DNA of 64,000 bases from positions 144,998 to 208,997 of the forward strand of contig LUCM01005901.1 of assembly GCA_008360955.1 (NCBI GenBank), written 5' to 3'. The notes beneath the pieces are model-generated. The model was not told the origin of the DNA. It made no database searches and worked only from the letters and a program-made list of their open reading frames with translations. The first letter of the stretch is position 1. Every line of letters starts with the position of its first letter. This document shows positions 11,093-22,591 of the stretch, one piece after another. A program made the translations under genes and the position numbers. This DNA comes from Fasciolopsis buskii. Lineage: Eukaryota; Platyhelminthes; Trematoda; Plagiorchiida; Fasciolidae.

Positions 11093-12027
11093 ATGTTTAC
11101 GTGCACCTCATATAGCTAATTGAATTGAAGACCCGGAGCTCCGATTCACTGAAGCTTGTGACAAATGAAGATACGAAGAACTTAAGCACTAAGTAAAAAG
11201 CTATATTTTGCGCAACTTGAAATAATGAATCTACTTCGGGTACAGTCAACGTGCATTACACACAGTGCTTTAAAGGATCCTACATCAAATATCGTAGCCT
11301 TCGTTTCATAGGCCATGCGCCTACCTTAAAGTTATGTCGTCACTCAGAGATCGATCACGTGACACATCGTTTCCAAATCCTATCAAGCACGGGTGCATGA
11401 ATTAAAAATATATTGTTACACTTAGCATCCGGAATTAATTGCCAGATTTGTTCTGCTTTCTCGGCAGTCGTCCAGAGGTTCTCTCCTATTTTAGTAGGAC
11501 AAATTACGTCATTTGCAAAAGAGTAGTTTGATCCATACGTCGTACAGTTCCTGACGGCGGCAGCAAACACTCATCTTACGACGCATTCCCTAAGTACGAT
11601 CTGTTTGGTGATATTCGTTTTGATGTAACCTGGAAGGTCCCACCCTTTTTCAGATTCAAGTGACATCAACTTCGGCCACCTGGGAAATTTTTTCAATTTT
11701 TGTCCGTAATAGAATTCTTAAGGGGATTCCGCCCTTCTGTCCTTGAAAAACATTAGGTGTAGTCTTTGAGAGTGAACCGATTGTGACAAAATTCAGAAGG
11801 GACACATGTACAACACGGTCAGTGAAAGTCGCGAAATCTTATAGAGCCACAGTGTCAAACAAATTTACTCGGTTTTTATTACTAGTCAGTATCCTCTTCG
11901 ACAAATCCAGTCGTGACAAGTGGATGTATCGGATGCTAAGTTCCTTACTAACCTATCGAACTTGATAGGAGTTTATTCGATATTGTTTTTATAGAACTAT
12001 TGAAATCAATCAGAACCTGTTGGATAC
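11093..12027. other. Unassigned non-coding sequence
   Basis: No recognisable gene or repeat copy; only short frames. Confidence 0.5.
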
Positions 12028-12471
12028 GTGCTAGGTACATCTGGTGTGGAGCTAAATTATAGGAAGACTCTGGTGTCCCGATTTTCGAAGGTTGATGCGG
12101 TCATGCAGACAGACAGGAGTTCGAAGTCAGTCTATCACGTGTTCTGCACCGGACGGCCACTTTGGCTCGGATTCAATCACCCAAAAGTGACATGTGATCT
12201 ACTAGACTGTATTCGTTTTAATCACTCCTATGAAAAAGTTTCAAAGTTTATTGGATCATTCGCAACTCTGTTTCCAAATCGTCGAGGGCTCAGTGATTAT
12301 CACAAGATGGTACACCGCACCATTTATCTCATGGTTAAGGTTCATAACACATCAGTCTGGAATGAGAAACTATTAGCTTTAGTGAAAAAACTACATGGTT
12401 TTAATCTGGAGAAAGTTGTCACACTCCAATCACTTCACGTTTGGAATACATCTCGTGGTAACCGAACTTAA
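12028..12471 (+). CDS. Orphan open frame of 147 codons, function unknown
   Basis: This is one of the longest open frames here that I cannot assign to a mobile element. The nominal start is GTG and there is no upstream context for a eukaryotic start. If real, it is more likely an exon, entered near the AG at 12033. The product would be basic and mixed in composition, with stretches such as SVYHVFCTGRPLWLGF and MVHRTIYLMVKVHNTSVW. It has no obvious signal peptide, membrane segment or known motif. No clean splice donor is seen before the stop. It could equally be a relic of an unrecognised element or a chance frame. Confidence 0.2.
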   Translation: MLGTSGVELNYRKTLVSRFSKVDAVMQTDRSSKSVYHVFCTGRPLWLGFNHPKVTCDLLDCIRFNHSYEKVSKFIGSFATLFPNRRGLSDYHKMVHRTIYLMVKVHNTSVWNEKLLALVKKLHGFNLEKVVTLQSLHVWNTSRGNRT

Positions 12472-14813
12472 TACCAGCCAATCTCAAGGTCACATTACCG
12501 TTATTGCATCACCACTGAGGTCGGTTACTGTGTAGGGTCTGGCATAAGCCAGGCTAACCCGTTGTAATCCCCTTTCCGGAATCAAATTGATGGCTTCCCA
12601 GTTTACCGTCTAGTCTATTCAATACAATGGTTTTTCCCTAACTCACTCCTGAAATGGATGCTGATGCCTCTCGCGTAAATCTTGAGAAACCCATTCGAAG
12701 GTATCAGGATAGTTAGAATCTCAGCGTTCTGGAGGCTCGACCCCACCTCGCTTACTGTTGTCCCTCAGTTTTCTATGGTTATTGTTTAGCGGTCTCTGGT
12801 CTATTTTCACTAGACCATCTTTGGCTTGAAGTGAAATAAAAAAGAAGTTTTGGGCAACGCCTATCGCCTATCGGGCCCGTCGCTTGTGAGTTGCCCGACC
12901 CAGTGACGTGAATTGGTCGCCTTGTTTCCTTTATTTCCGTAGTTTTAGTTTCGGCAAAGAGACATATGCTCTTCGCAGCCTAGTTTATGACTACCGAGTT
13001 ACCTCATTGCCACTAAACGAATGCCAGACTGAGGAAAGAAATCCAGAGGCCGAAATACGACGGAGAATTCTGAAGACAAACGAAATGGTCAACTGACCAA
13101 CAGAAAGCAAAAGTTCTCGGCAGAGATACACCATATGAACATGAAATCCGATAGATATACTTGTGACTGTGCATTCCATCAAAATTACATGGAATTTAAT
13201 TTAAGTTCAAGACCAGTTTCCAATCACACAAGCACAGTTCTGAAAAGGATAACTGTAGCCTTCTCAATGACATAAAAAGCATGGAGATGTTAGCTTTGCA
13301 GTAGAAACTAGGATAGAATTCGCTAGCCTGAACAACCCAGTGTCCGAGTAAACAACGGAATATTTCACAGGTGTGTAGTGAAAAAATCCAAATGTACCGT
13401 GTGACAGCCAGTTTATTTAGTCGTATTTGACTCTGAGTATGTTTGATGTTTAACGATTCTGTCTTCTGACGTGTAGTCCTAGCAACAGCTCCCACGTAAC
13501 ATCACCCTCCATCCCCAGGGGCTTCGCTGGCTCTTAATACCGCAAGATGCTGCTTCGCTCCTTGAGACCTTTGCCATGCTCGGATCTGGTTGGCCATACC
13601 ATTTTATCTTTCATCTTTTTACTTCTTTTATTAACGAATTGAAAGTGCACATCATTTCTCATGAAGGTTTGCCAAATAAGGAATTTGACCGGCGGTAAGA
13701 AGAATCACGTCAACACTCCAAGACCGTATCTGTTTGGTCACTGCCAGTCCGTTGAGACTGCCCACCATTCTAAAGCTTAAATTTGGCATGAATCAGAAGT
13801 TGCATTAGATTTTTTGCTGCAGCACTTAAAGCAGACAAACTCAGTGTTTTCCGCAGACGACCATTCTTCGGCGTATGCGTGCACCTTGGCACCCGCACTT
13901 CACCAACGAGTTAAGTATGCCTCAAAAATCCGCCTATGTTGCTATTATAGATAACAACAAATTATGCACCCTTTTCCGTTCTTTAGTGTATGTAGACTTT
14001 GTTGTGTTGATCATATAAATGTGATGGACTTTTTCTAAGGGGCAACATGTAATTTACCATTGTTGCGTCAATAAAATGAACTGTTACCGTGATGCAAACT
14101 CTCTCATTTTGAACCTCTCTGACATCTCGCGTCTACAAAACCACACTGGATGAATCATCCAATCTTCTCGTCTCTGCAAAATGTGATTCAAACCCCGACT
14201 GATAGAGAGATAAATTGTCAGCAATAACATTATATCCCTTGTTGAACTACCTTCCCCAAGATGTATTGTACAAGCCATATTCCTGGTATCAACAGTCTCA
14301 TTAAGTTGTTACAAAAAACTGTGCGATATTTGTCGCCCCAATCTCCCTCAAAGTGCTTTGTAATTATGCAACACGTGTGATAATAGATACACTAGCAATA
14401 ATGCTCATAATAGTTCTCCAATGTCTATTGCTATTTTACACAAATCGGTATCATACAAATTAGAATGGAACGATTTGGAGCGCAATATCAAAGTTCGAAT
14501 ATACCACAGAAAGGGATTGGACGTGGTCTTTGATCTTATAAAAATTGCATTCTTACTTAGTTTTAAAGTCAAAAATGCAAATAAAACGATTAAAGAACGA
14601 ATTTGAGAAATTCGCGATCCCTAGTTCAAATGTTACCCATTCTTGATAACTAAAGAAAAAATGGCAAAATCTGACAGTCACGTTTGCAACTGGTGATTTC
14701 ACAATACGCTCACAGTTCTAAAGCGATGTGTTACAGGACTAGTGTGTCTATTTTGTGATTGCTCGTATTCATCTGTTTGCCGATACGATATGCAATTCTG
14801 GACTCAAGCTTAC
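12472..14813. other. Unassigned non-coding sequence
   Basis: No recognisable gene. A minus-strand frame at 14278-14084 (ending REMSERFKMREFASR) has AG acceptor- and GT donor-like ends, but its phase does not join the candidate exon at 14961-14814. I do not call it. Confidence 0.4.
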
Positions 14814-14961
14814 TAGTTGTCAATGCAGCAGCATTGACCAGGTTACGTAATGTAGCTGCATGCTCTCGCAAGTCAGTAACAAAATCTATCCACTTAAAGT
14901 TGGTTTCTTTTTCATGACCTCGTAGAACTGCCCAAGGTTCTACATAAAACTTTAAAATTAT
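14814..14961 (-). CDS. Candidate internal exon, function unknown
   Basis: On the minus strand, CTAATGCTAATGGACAG is a plausible branch point plus acceptor. It precedes a 148-base open stretch that ends at a donor-like ACTA|GTAAGC. In the open frame it reads ILKFYVEPWAVLRGHEKETN, then FKWIDFVTDLREHAATLRNL and VNAAALTT, a composition more protein-like than the chance frames nearby. The phases would be 0 in and 1 out. I do not recognise the family. No partner exon was found on either side, so it is only a candidate. Confidence 0.3.
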
Positions 14962-17099
14962 CTGTCCATTAGCATTAGTTTTTCCCAAAAAGTAACATAC
15001 TATATTAGATGCGGCTTCGTTTCCACTTGACTATCATTTCCTGAGCGGCCGATGGGGAACGGTTTTGAACCGCAAGGCCAAACTGCGCCATCTTATTCTT
15101 ACAGCAGACATGGTAAACCGCCGTTTTCATGAGTCTAACTGAACTTTTCCCATTGCTCGTAGTATTGAATGGCCTACTACGTTTCCTGATGATTCAAATT
15201 TGAATCGAATGTTTGCTTACGCTCTCAAACAGTTTACGGGAACCCTTTCCATCATACAATGTTTGTTTTCGTTTCTGTCACGCTGTTCCTAATTCCCGAA
15301 AGATTCTTCTCCCGAAACCGTTGATTGGTATTGAAATTTGAGACTGCTTATATCCTTAGTATGAAGTGCAGTGGACTGAGAAAAAATCTGGCACATTATC
15401 CTTCATACTTTAGGGCTGATTAGTACAAGAGCCCACAGATAGACATGGGCGTCCGCGGGCAGTCGATGATGTCAAAGACATGTAGGGAAAAACTAATATG
15501 TGTATTTGGTCCTGTATATACGTCACTTTTCCATCTTACCTTTCACCCATATAGTTTCTTGCACCCTGGTTCCGGTGAGACAAGATCTGTAGTGAGATGG
15601 ATGTGAAACAGGGATATACTCTTCTGTACATCCACAGTAAGCAACTGCATTTGTAAGCTCATATTTGGCCTAAAGAACTTCACAAGGAGTGGCAAATGAC
15701 TGCCCAAAACAGAGGTAACCAGGATGAGTGGTAGAGGTTAAAAATGTTGCTTTGAAGTTGACTTCGACTGAGATGCGATGTGAAGATCAAATCACTTCTG
15801 TATTGGAAGCCCCAATCAGTTAAGCTGATTACACACGCAGTCTATTTTCCAGAGAATGACACTAACCGACTGAGAATATACATAAATTTGCTATGTAATA
15901 ATTGAATTTAGAATGCATACCGCTGATATACGGAATACAAAAGTGAAAATGGGATATTCGAAATTTTCTTCCGGAAGAGGGGGTTGTACATTGGGTTTTG
16001 TTCTGAACCGGGGCACATCAAGAAAGCTTGTCGCACGGACGATTAGCCAATGGTCCTAATTATCTCAACTTCGACTAATGTTTAGATAGAACGGAGACGG
16101 ACTGGTCCAATCTCTGGTACCATCCAGCTCCAATCTCACATTTTTAGCAAAAGTCATCTAACGCTAAAAAAAGCAGGACCATCGGTCAGCCAAAATTGCC
16201 ATCAGTTGCTGCAGTGCGCAGTTCATGCAATTCCAAACAGCTGAAGTGCCTTGTTCTGGACTGAGGAGTTCAAAGTCCAGAAAATTCCATCGGTTTGAAC
16301 GTAGGCCGTCGATGATGTTTCGGCTTCAGTAACATATAAACTTTGAACAAATCTTAACGTGCGCTACAACCGAGGACATCTTGTTATTATATTTTATTCT
16401 GTAGTTCCTGAACAAAGCAGATTCAAAATGTGTCTCTATTTAGAGTATGTTTTTATTACAAATTTCAGTTGTAAATTCAAAAATGCATGTATTCTTCGAA
16501 AAATACCGCCTTATGCTGCCTGGCTTATGCATTGGTGCAGAACTTGGACAAAATTAATGAGTACAAAAAGGAGATAGATAATAAAGGCCCCAAGTTAATA
16601 TGAAATCATGTGTTTTCTAAGTCAGCTTATTTCCAGTCGCTCGGGGCTAATAGAACTACGGATTTCCTTAGACTAACTATTTCAAGGTCACAATTTGTTC
16701 AGTTTCTTTGCTTTTATCCTTCGGCCTGTATCCGTTCAGTCCCATTATTTCAAGTTCACAGCAGGTGAGGGAGATGCACACACACACATACATGTACACA
16801 CGCCACCATCTAGGTGGTTAGCCGTGAATAAGTTAGGCTCAAGCCCATCGAATAAACAGCGTGGTGGATTTTCCCCTGGCAAACCGTCTCCCTAAAAAAG
16901 AAGAGGCACCTGGACGGACCAACTGGGCACTGGCTCGTCTGGAATGACTCTTCTGCCTTGCAGAAAGCGATTGGTTGCGCAAAGGCTAGGGGTAAATCCT
17001 CGAATAAAATGGCCGACCGAATAGTACAGCAGCCTATAATGCATACGACCATAAATATGATTGTTTTTCTCACGAATGTTTCTAGTTCTTCTCTCAGTT
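14962..17099. other. Unassigned non-coding sequence
   Basis: No recognisable gene. A (CA)n-rich run lies at about 16772-16802. The stretch from about 16810 to 17099 leads into LINE copy 2 and may be its 5' region, but I cannot set the boundary. Confidence 0.45.
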
Positions 17100-18952
17100 A
17101 CGAAAGCGATCTTTTACCGTACACAGCTGTTTGTTCCCCGACTATTTCCTGTTATTCCTGTTCTTTCCACCATATTTCCATGCATTCTTCTGGAACTGCA
17201 TCCGGCCATGCTAATGATGGTGCCTTCGCAATGAATTCTGTTGCCACTCTCTAACGTTCTTCCTCAGATAGTACCCAAGTATCACCAAACTCGCTTCCGC
17301 CGGCTGATGCTCTTCTTCATCCTTAATGCCCCTTCAAACTAGCCACCTTCCATATGCAAATACTGAGGCGTGTAGATAAACAGGAGTGTTTACCTCGTTC
17401 ACCAGAGACCCTAGTTATCGATGTGTGTTGTGTTCAAGAGACTTGCATTCACAACTCCAGCTCTGTTATCTCACTGACCTTCCCATCTAGCCCTTCAGTG
17501 CAGTTTTATCGTCGCCGTTCTGGAGATCCTGAAGTTGCGGCTTCTGGTTTTGCTGGCCTTGGTGTGGCTCTTAATGGGACAGCTAAGGTTGACTGGATCC
17601 CAGTGGACAGTCGGCTATGAGCAGTGAGACTTGGAGGTTCATGCGGAGTAAATAACCGTCGCTCTGATAGAACCAACTTGTTTGTCGTCTCAGCTTATTT
17701 GCCAACATATTGCACCTAAAATGCACTCAAGGACACTTTCTATGAAAAGATGCACGATCTCTTGCGAACAGGAAGGCTGGGTGACTTGGTGATTTTGTTA
17801 GGGTACAAAAATGCTAGAGCAGGTCTGCTGTCCTCGAATGAGGCACATTTCGGTGGTCTCTTTGGTCTCGATTCCTGTCGCTCTGAAAACGGGGAATGGT
17901 TGTTGGCTTTGTGTTTAGACCATCAATTATTTCTCCCTAGCGCAAGCTCCAGACGTTCCAACCGCCGATATGACACCCGACGGTTGCCAGCTTCGAGTCG
18001 GCGATGGAATCAGGCCAAACACATCGCTATTAGCCACAAATGGCGGGGTTGTCTACAAGACTGCCGGCCATACTGCACCATTCCCCTCAAATCCGACCAC
18101 GTTGTAGTAAGCCCTAAATTGTTCATTTGCTTTGGTGGGTCATCAAAACTTATGGTGCAACGTCGGTTAGATTGCGACAAGCTACCTGATCCGACTATCC
18201 TATCATTCTTTAGAAGCGCACTAGACAGAAAGCTAGAAATGTTCCCTTTCTCAAAACATCAATGAACACTGGTCGCTTATGAAGAATGTCTGACATTCCG
18301 CTGGCTTATTTAGTTGTAGCCCTGCTCGCCGCGTTGTGATACCTTGGATTTCTGATGAGTCTGTGTGCCTTCTTGAATGTAAGCCAGCCCATCCCGGCTG
18401 GTAACGGGTATACCGAGGCACGGCTCATAAGGAGAAGTGACCTCAATTCAATTTTGCGTAGGGTTCACGAAACCTGGTGCTCTCAAGGAACTTTAGTAAT
18501 GGAACGTGCTGCTATTACGGGGGATTTCCGCAAGTGTTTTCACTTCATCAAAGCTACCGGCAAGAAAGCACTGAGTGTGAGCGAAAAGACTTGTAAAGAT
18601 GAGGGTTCGCCTACCCAAAAACTGCAGAACCCTCTTGTACGCTGGGCAGAGAACCTTCAGGTATATTTTAGCTGGCCCTCAGTATCAGCACTTCCCGCAG
18701 CTGTTCCGACAAGCTTCCGGTCGCCTGTTACTTCAGATCCACCAACTGAGGCGGAAATCCCCAGGAAAATGCATTAGGACGTCATAAAGCGCCGAGATTT
18801 TAGGGGATTACCTGAGCTGGGGAGATGATTTCGTCTTGTTGGGTGCCGATGTGCAGGTAATTCAGCGAGCGTTAAATGGCTTGACGGTAGAGTTCTCTAG
18901 GTACGGTATACGCTTTACACCTTCAAAATGCAAGGTACTTCTGCATGACAGG
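17100..18952 (+). mobile_element. LINE family 1, copy 2, decayed, 3' end replaced by a PLE
   Basis: The APE-type endonuclease is readable in pieces. VIDVCCVQETCIHNSS holds the Q-E-T catalytic-site motif. It is followed by RRRSGDPEVAASGFAGLGV, VDWIPVDSRL and, after a frameshift, MHDLLRTGRLGDLVILLGYK and FGLDSCRSENGEWLLALCLD. The expected G-D-x-N of the endonuclease is altered to GYKN. The linker follows (18355-18777, GDFRKCFHFIKATGKK). Most of the reverse transcriptase is then missing: the text jumps to RFSRYGIRFTPSKCKVLLHD-type sequence downstream of motif C. At about 18952 the element is cut off by a minus-strand Penelope-like element. Stops and frameshifts throughout. Confidence 0.85.
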
Positions 18953-19990
18953 ATGATCTTCTCCAGTTTCTACATCGCTGCTTCCTCAATGAAGTCAGAT
19001 ATTGGTGAGCCCATTGGGTTTCCCTTCACTTGTTCGTGAAACGTACCCTCGAACTTGAAGTTTGTTCGCAGGCACAATTATATTAATTCACAGGCACAAT
19101 TCTATTAATTCGCAAGCATTGCTCGACTTCAGTTGTTCGCTCCACCGGTGTTCTTCTGGAAGTTCGTGTAGTGTCTGTCTTACCAGATTTAAGGGTATTG
19201 ATGTGAAAAGGGACATGACGTCGAAGGGAATCCTCTTCAATGTTTGCCCCATGAAGTTTTCCTAAGAATTGCAAGGGATTGTTGATTGAATGTCCACGTC
19301 TTGCGATGAGTGATTTCAGCTGTTTCCATAGGCTTTTGGCCACGTTGTATGCCGGCGTTTCCGGTAATGGGAGGATTGGTCGTACGGTATTCCTTCTATG
19401 TGGATTTTCTGTAGCTCATAAAACTGTGTGGTGTATGAGTCATTGGCCTTCATCCTCCACAATCTTCCTTGTTTAGCTAATGTAGTTCACGTAATCGTTT
19501 TAGTGTTGCGTTGATTTTCATCGCAAGTCTTTGGTTTGGGTCGCTGTTGATTTCTCGATAAGTTGACATATCTTGTAGCCCTGTTTTTGCCTTTTCTATG
19601 AATCTGTCTCGTCCGTAATGACTGTGACCCGTCCCTTGTCTGCCGGAAGAATGATTATATCCGGTTTCTCTTTCAGTTTTTGTAGTGCTCTTTCTTTTGG
19701 TTTCGACATAGTTTTTGTTTGTGTGGTACGCGTGCGAGTCGGAATGATTGATCATCGGATTTTCTGTTTTGTTTCGTAAGAGATTCAGATCAAAGGACCA
19801 ATCACCACAAACCAGTCGGAAAGTGTCAACAATAGACGAAGGTGAACAAAGCAACTGGGAAGCATCTCCAAGAGCAGCCAATCAGCACCGACTAAAAGAC
19901 TAGGTGATTCATTAAGGCGAACGATGACAGCCAGACCCTCGCCGCAATATCATAGCACTGACGATGACACCTCGGATGGCGATGAGACGT
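18953..19990 (-). mobile_element. Penelope-like element 1, truncated reverse transcriptase
   Basis: Reading down the minus strand from about 19881, the N-terminal region of a PLE reverse transcriptase is visible. It includes ILPADKGR-type sequence (split by a frameshift), IEKAKTGLQDMSTYREINSD and INATLKRLRELH. A second block (19343-19083) has FLGKLHGANIEEDS leading into the finger/palm region. The last recognisable words are VKGNPMGSPISDFIEEAAM just before 18953. There the element stops, so motif C and the GIY-YIG domain are missing. A hammerhead-like sequence in the opposite orientation lies just upstream of its 5' end (19958-19990), as would be expected if the 5' terminal repeat is inverted. 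Multiple stops: inactive. Confidence 0.75.
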
Positions 19991-19992
19991 TT
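19950..19992 (+). ncRNA. Decayed hammerhead-ribozyme-like motif of a PLE terminal repeat
   Basis: CTGACGA (19958-19964) fits the conserved CUGANGA core. After an imperfect hairpin (GACACC-TCGGAT-GGCGAT) comes GAGACG (19984-19989) in place of GAAACG. Stem II has only about three sound pairs and a G:T, so cleavage is unlikely. The position next to a PLE fits the known occurrence of hammerheads in PLE terminal repeats. Assignment is inference. Confidence 0.4.
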
Positions 19993-20091
19993 GAAATCAA
20001 ATTACCCAGCTCAGCGAAAAAATCAATATCATCCTGTTGAATCTGAGCTACGAGAACGAACATCATTCTCTAACGTGCTATATTTATACAC

Positions 20092-20119
20092 ATATATACG
20101 TATATATATATATATATAT
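20092..20119. repeat. (TA)n microsatellite
   Basis: Nearly pure TA dinucleotides, immediately downstream of the PLE-related segment. Confidence 0.9.
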
Positions 20120-22431
20120 CAAAGTTCTCACCTGAAATGGTTAATGTTATTTCTAAGTTATTCATCCGTTCAAAGTAGAGAACACGGTGACCTCTGAAGA
20201 AACCTGCCAAGTTTCCCACACTCAGTGGTATGATTGTCTCACTGATGTCCAAACTACATGAACCACATCAAATGCAAACAAGGCACATCCGCAGTACCGA
20301 AGAGGATAGTGCTACTGGGTCCGTTTATCACGATCCATTTCTTGATGCACAAAGACCAAACTAAGTTTAGTGGTTACCACAGTTGGAACTGACGGTTTTC
20401 CAGATTGAAATGCATACTCATATGAGAGTTGCCCACATTTTCTTCCTTCCTCCCAATTTACACAGTAAGTTGGTTTGCTCCAGACCAACCCTCGTCCGCT
20501 TTGCTGATCATTCGCCTGGTTGCTGGAAGTACTGATCACACTGAGAACTGGGGACAAAAGCAAAAACAACAAGAATCCTTATTTAGTCAGACAGAATCTC
20601 ACATCGAAGATTGACGATTTATGACCAAGGAGGGAGCCAAAGGGGCCAGCGCAACCTGATTCTGTTGGATGCAATTGTTCAATCGTCAGTGTTCGTGTAG
20701 TGGGAAGACGTTATGATATTTGTTATTGTTTAATGTAGTTACTTGGTGCCTCAGTGAGACCTGTTCAGTTGGCGGTCTAACATGCAACTTTTCTGCACTT
20801 CAACAATAGCCTTGGACAAAGTTTCCCGCACCAAATACTTTATGTATGACTCTTAAGTTTATCAATTGATTTATATCTACGGGAGTTGGAAATGAGTCAA
20901 AAAATTTTTGACTAACTTTAAACGAATCCGTTTCAACATCTTTTTATAAAACTACCATCCAACATTTCATCTGTATTCTCATGTTCTTGCTTCCAGTGGT
21001 TCCCATTGACACATCGATTATGTACGAAGAAAGAGGTGCATTTCTAGAAGTCGATTTAACTCATAAACAAGCATCAAAACCCATGAACAAAAAATTTAGA
21101 AGAATCGATACCAATCAATTCGAAGAGTTGCGCAAAGGAATTGACTTTCACTGTATGATAGTCTCGTCTGTGATTTCTTCTGAATGTTTGTTGACTCAGC
21201 GATGTATTGGGATGGGAAAAGTAAGAAAATCGCATTGGTTCCGCCAAGCAAATTCCCCGATTCAGTTCCGATTTCATTACACATGTGGCCCGCATGCTTA
21301 ACTCCACTCAATCGACGAGCCTAAAATTCGCAAACCGCTTGGGTATTCACTGTTTTAAACTATTGTGGGAATGATCAAATTTGTGCTACAATTACATAGA
21401 ATCTTTTCATTTCAGCCATTGCGTGGGTGGTCACCCGATTCTAGACAGTGTCGTGTTGTTGATAGTATTGGTTTCTACTTCTTTTTTGGGCTCATTTTAT
21501 GAATTGTGTACACGAGTCTGAAAAACAAGACGATCACTGTTTAAAGCAAGTTAAATAACCAAGTGCTCGACATTAGGAGAAGTCCACGACCTATCTGCCC
21601 AACGTCCCCATATTAATTGCTTGATCTAGCAGGGCTTTAATATTCGGACTCGTAATCCGTATACAGAATTCGGCCAGTCACGGTAACCAGTGGATATGAA
21701 TTACCAGTAAGCACTGAACGCGCTCCGGTCCAAACCACGCGAACTGAGTCAATAAGAAGACCGTAATAGAAAGAAACAGGTTCGAATTATATTTAAAGCT
21801 CATGAATTTATATACAATGTTATGGACATTTCGATTAGTGGAACTCGTTCTATCCAACTTCCCTCGCTGAATTTTCGGATTCCACAACCGCTTGTCGTCA
21901 CGATCTCCGCCGGTTGCTTGTCCACGCAGGCCAGCGTGAAGGTGCATCGAACTGCATCACGTGACTTGCATGTAAATTCACCACCCAGGCCCAGTACAAA
22001 ATGACATTTTCGACTCGACTAAAATCGATTAATCTGTAAAATGCAGAAAGGTGTCAATAAACTACTCATTGATATTCACCGAGTGTTTCCAGTTGATAAT
22101 GGAACCGCAACGTGGCCAATGTCTATTCTCCATTCAAGCCAGTGTGTAGTTTCCTACTCTCCTATTCAAATGATCGGCTTTACAGAACCTGGTAAATTAG
22201 TTAAAACGTGAATAACTAATTACCGGTGAATAGTTGACTAGGAACTGAGTCGATCAAAGTGGGATGGCTTCATATCTGTGGTATGCGACACAGTCAAAAT
22301 GCTTCGGTATTTCATCAGTGAAAGCGTCCTCATATCCCTCAATCAACAAAACAGTGGGAGATAAGGACCGGTCATAAGGCTACACTCGTTTGCCTTGTCT
22401 CGAAATACATAACTACTAATCAGATAATCTC
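20120..22431. other. Unassigned non-coding sequence
   Basis: No recognisable gene. The longest frame (20981-21301, plus, about 106 codons) has no family signature and no splice context that I trust. Confidence 0.45.
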
Positions 22432-22591
22432 TTTCTTCTTTTATATTTATTGTATTTTAAACGTGCAACATTTCAGGAAGGAACCACAGCCTTTAAAAGC
22501 TTTCAAAGGTGAAACTGGCCGACGGTGGGAGGAGTGCAACCCACGAACTTCTCGTCCAAAAAGCTCCAATAATAGCCGCTTGACCATCGTC
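22432..22591 (-). mobile_element. SINE family A, copy 1 (old)
   Basis: The minus-strand reading of 22591-22521 aligns with the tRNA-like head of the copies at 40397 and 50162. Shared words on plus are GGTGGGAGGA...GTCCAAA...CGCTTGACCA. Below it (22432-22520), CTTTCTTCTTTTATATTTATT and ACGTGCAACATTTCAGGAAGG correspond to the reversed body and A-rich tail. It is more diverged than the plus-strand copies. Confidence 0.55.

Noticed and set aside
14084..14278. Minus frame with exon-like ends downstream of the candidate exon
   Set aside because: Its phase does not fit the candidate exon at 14961-14814 and the sequence has no recognised domain.
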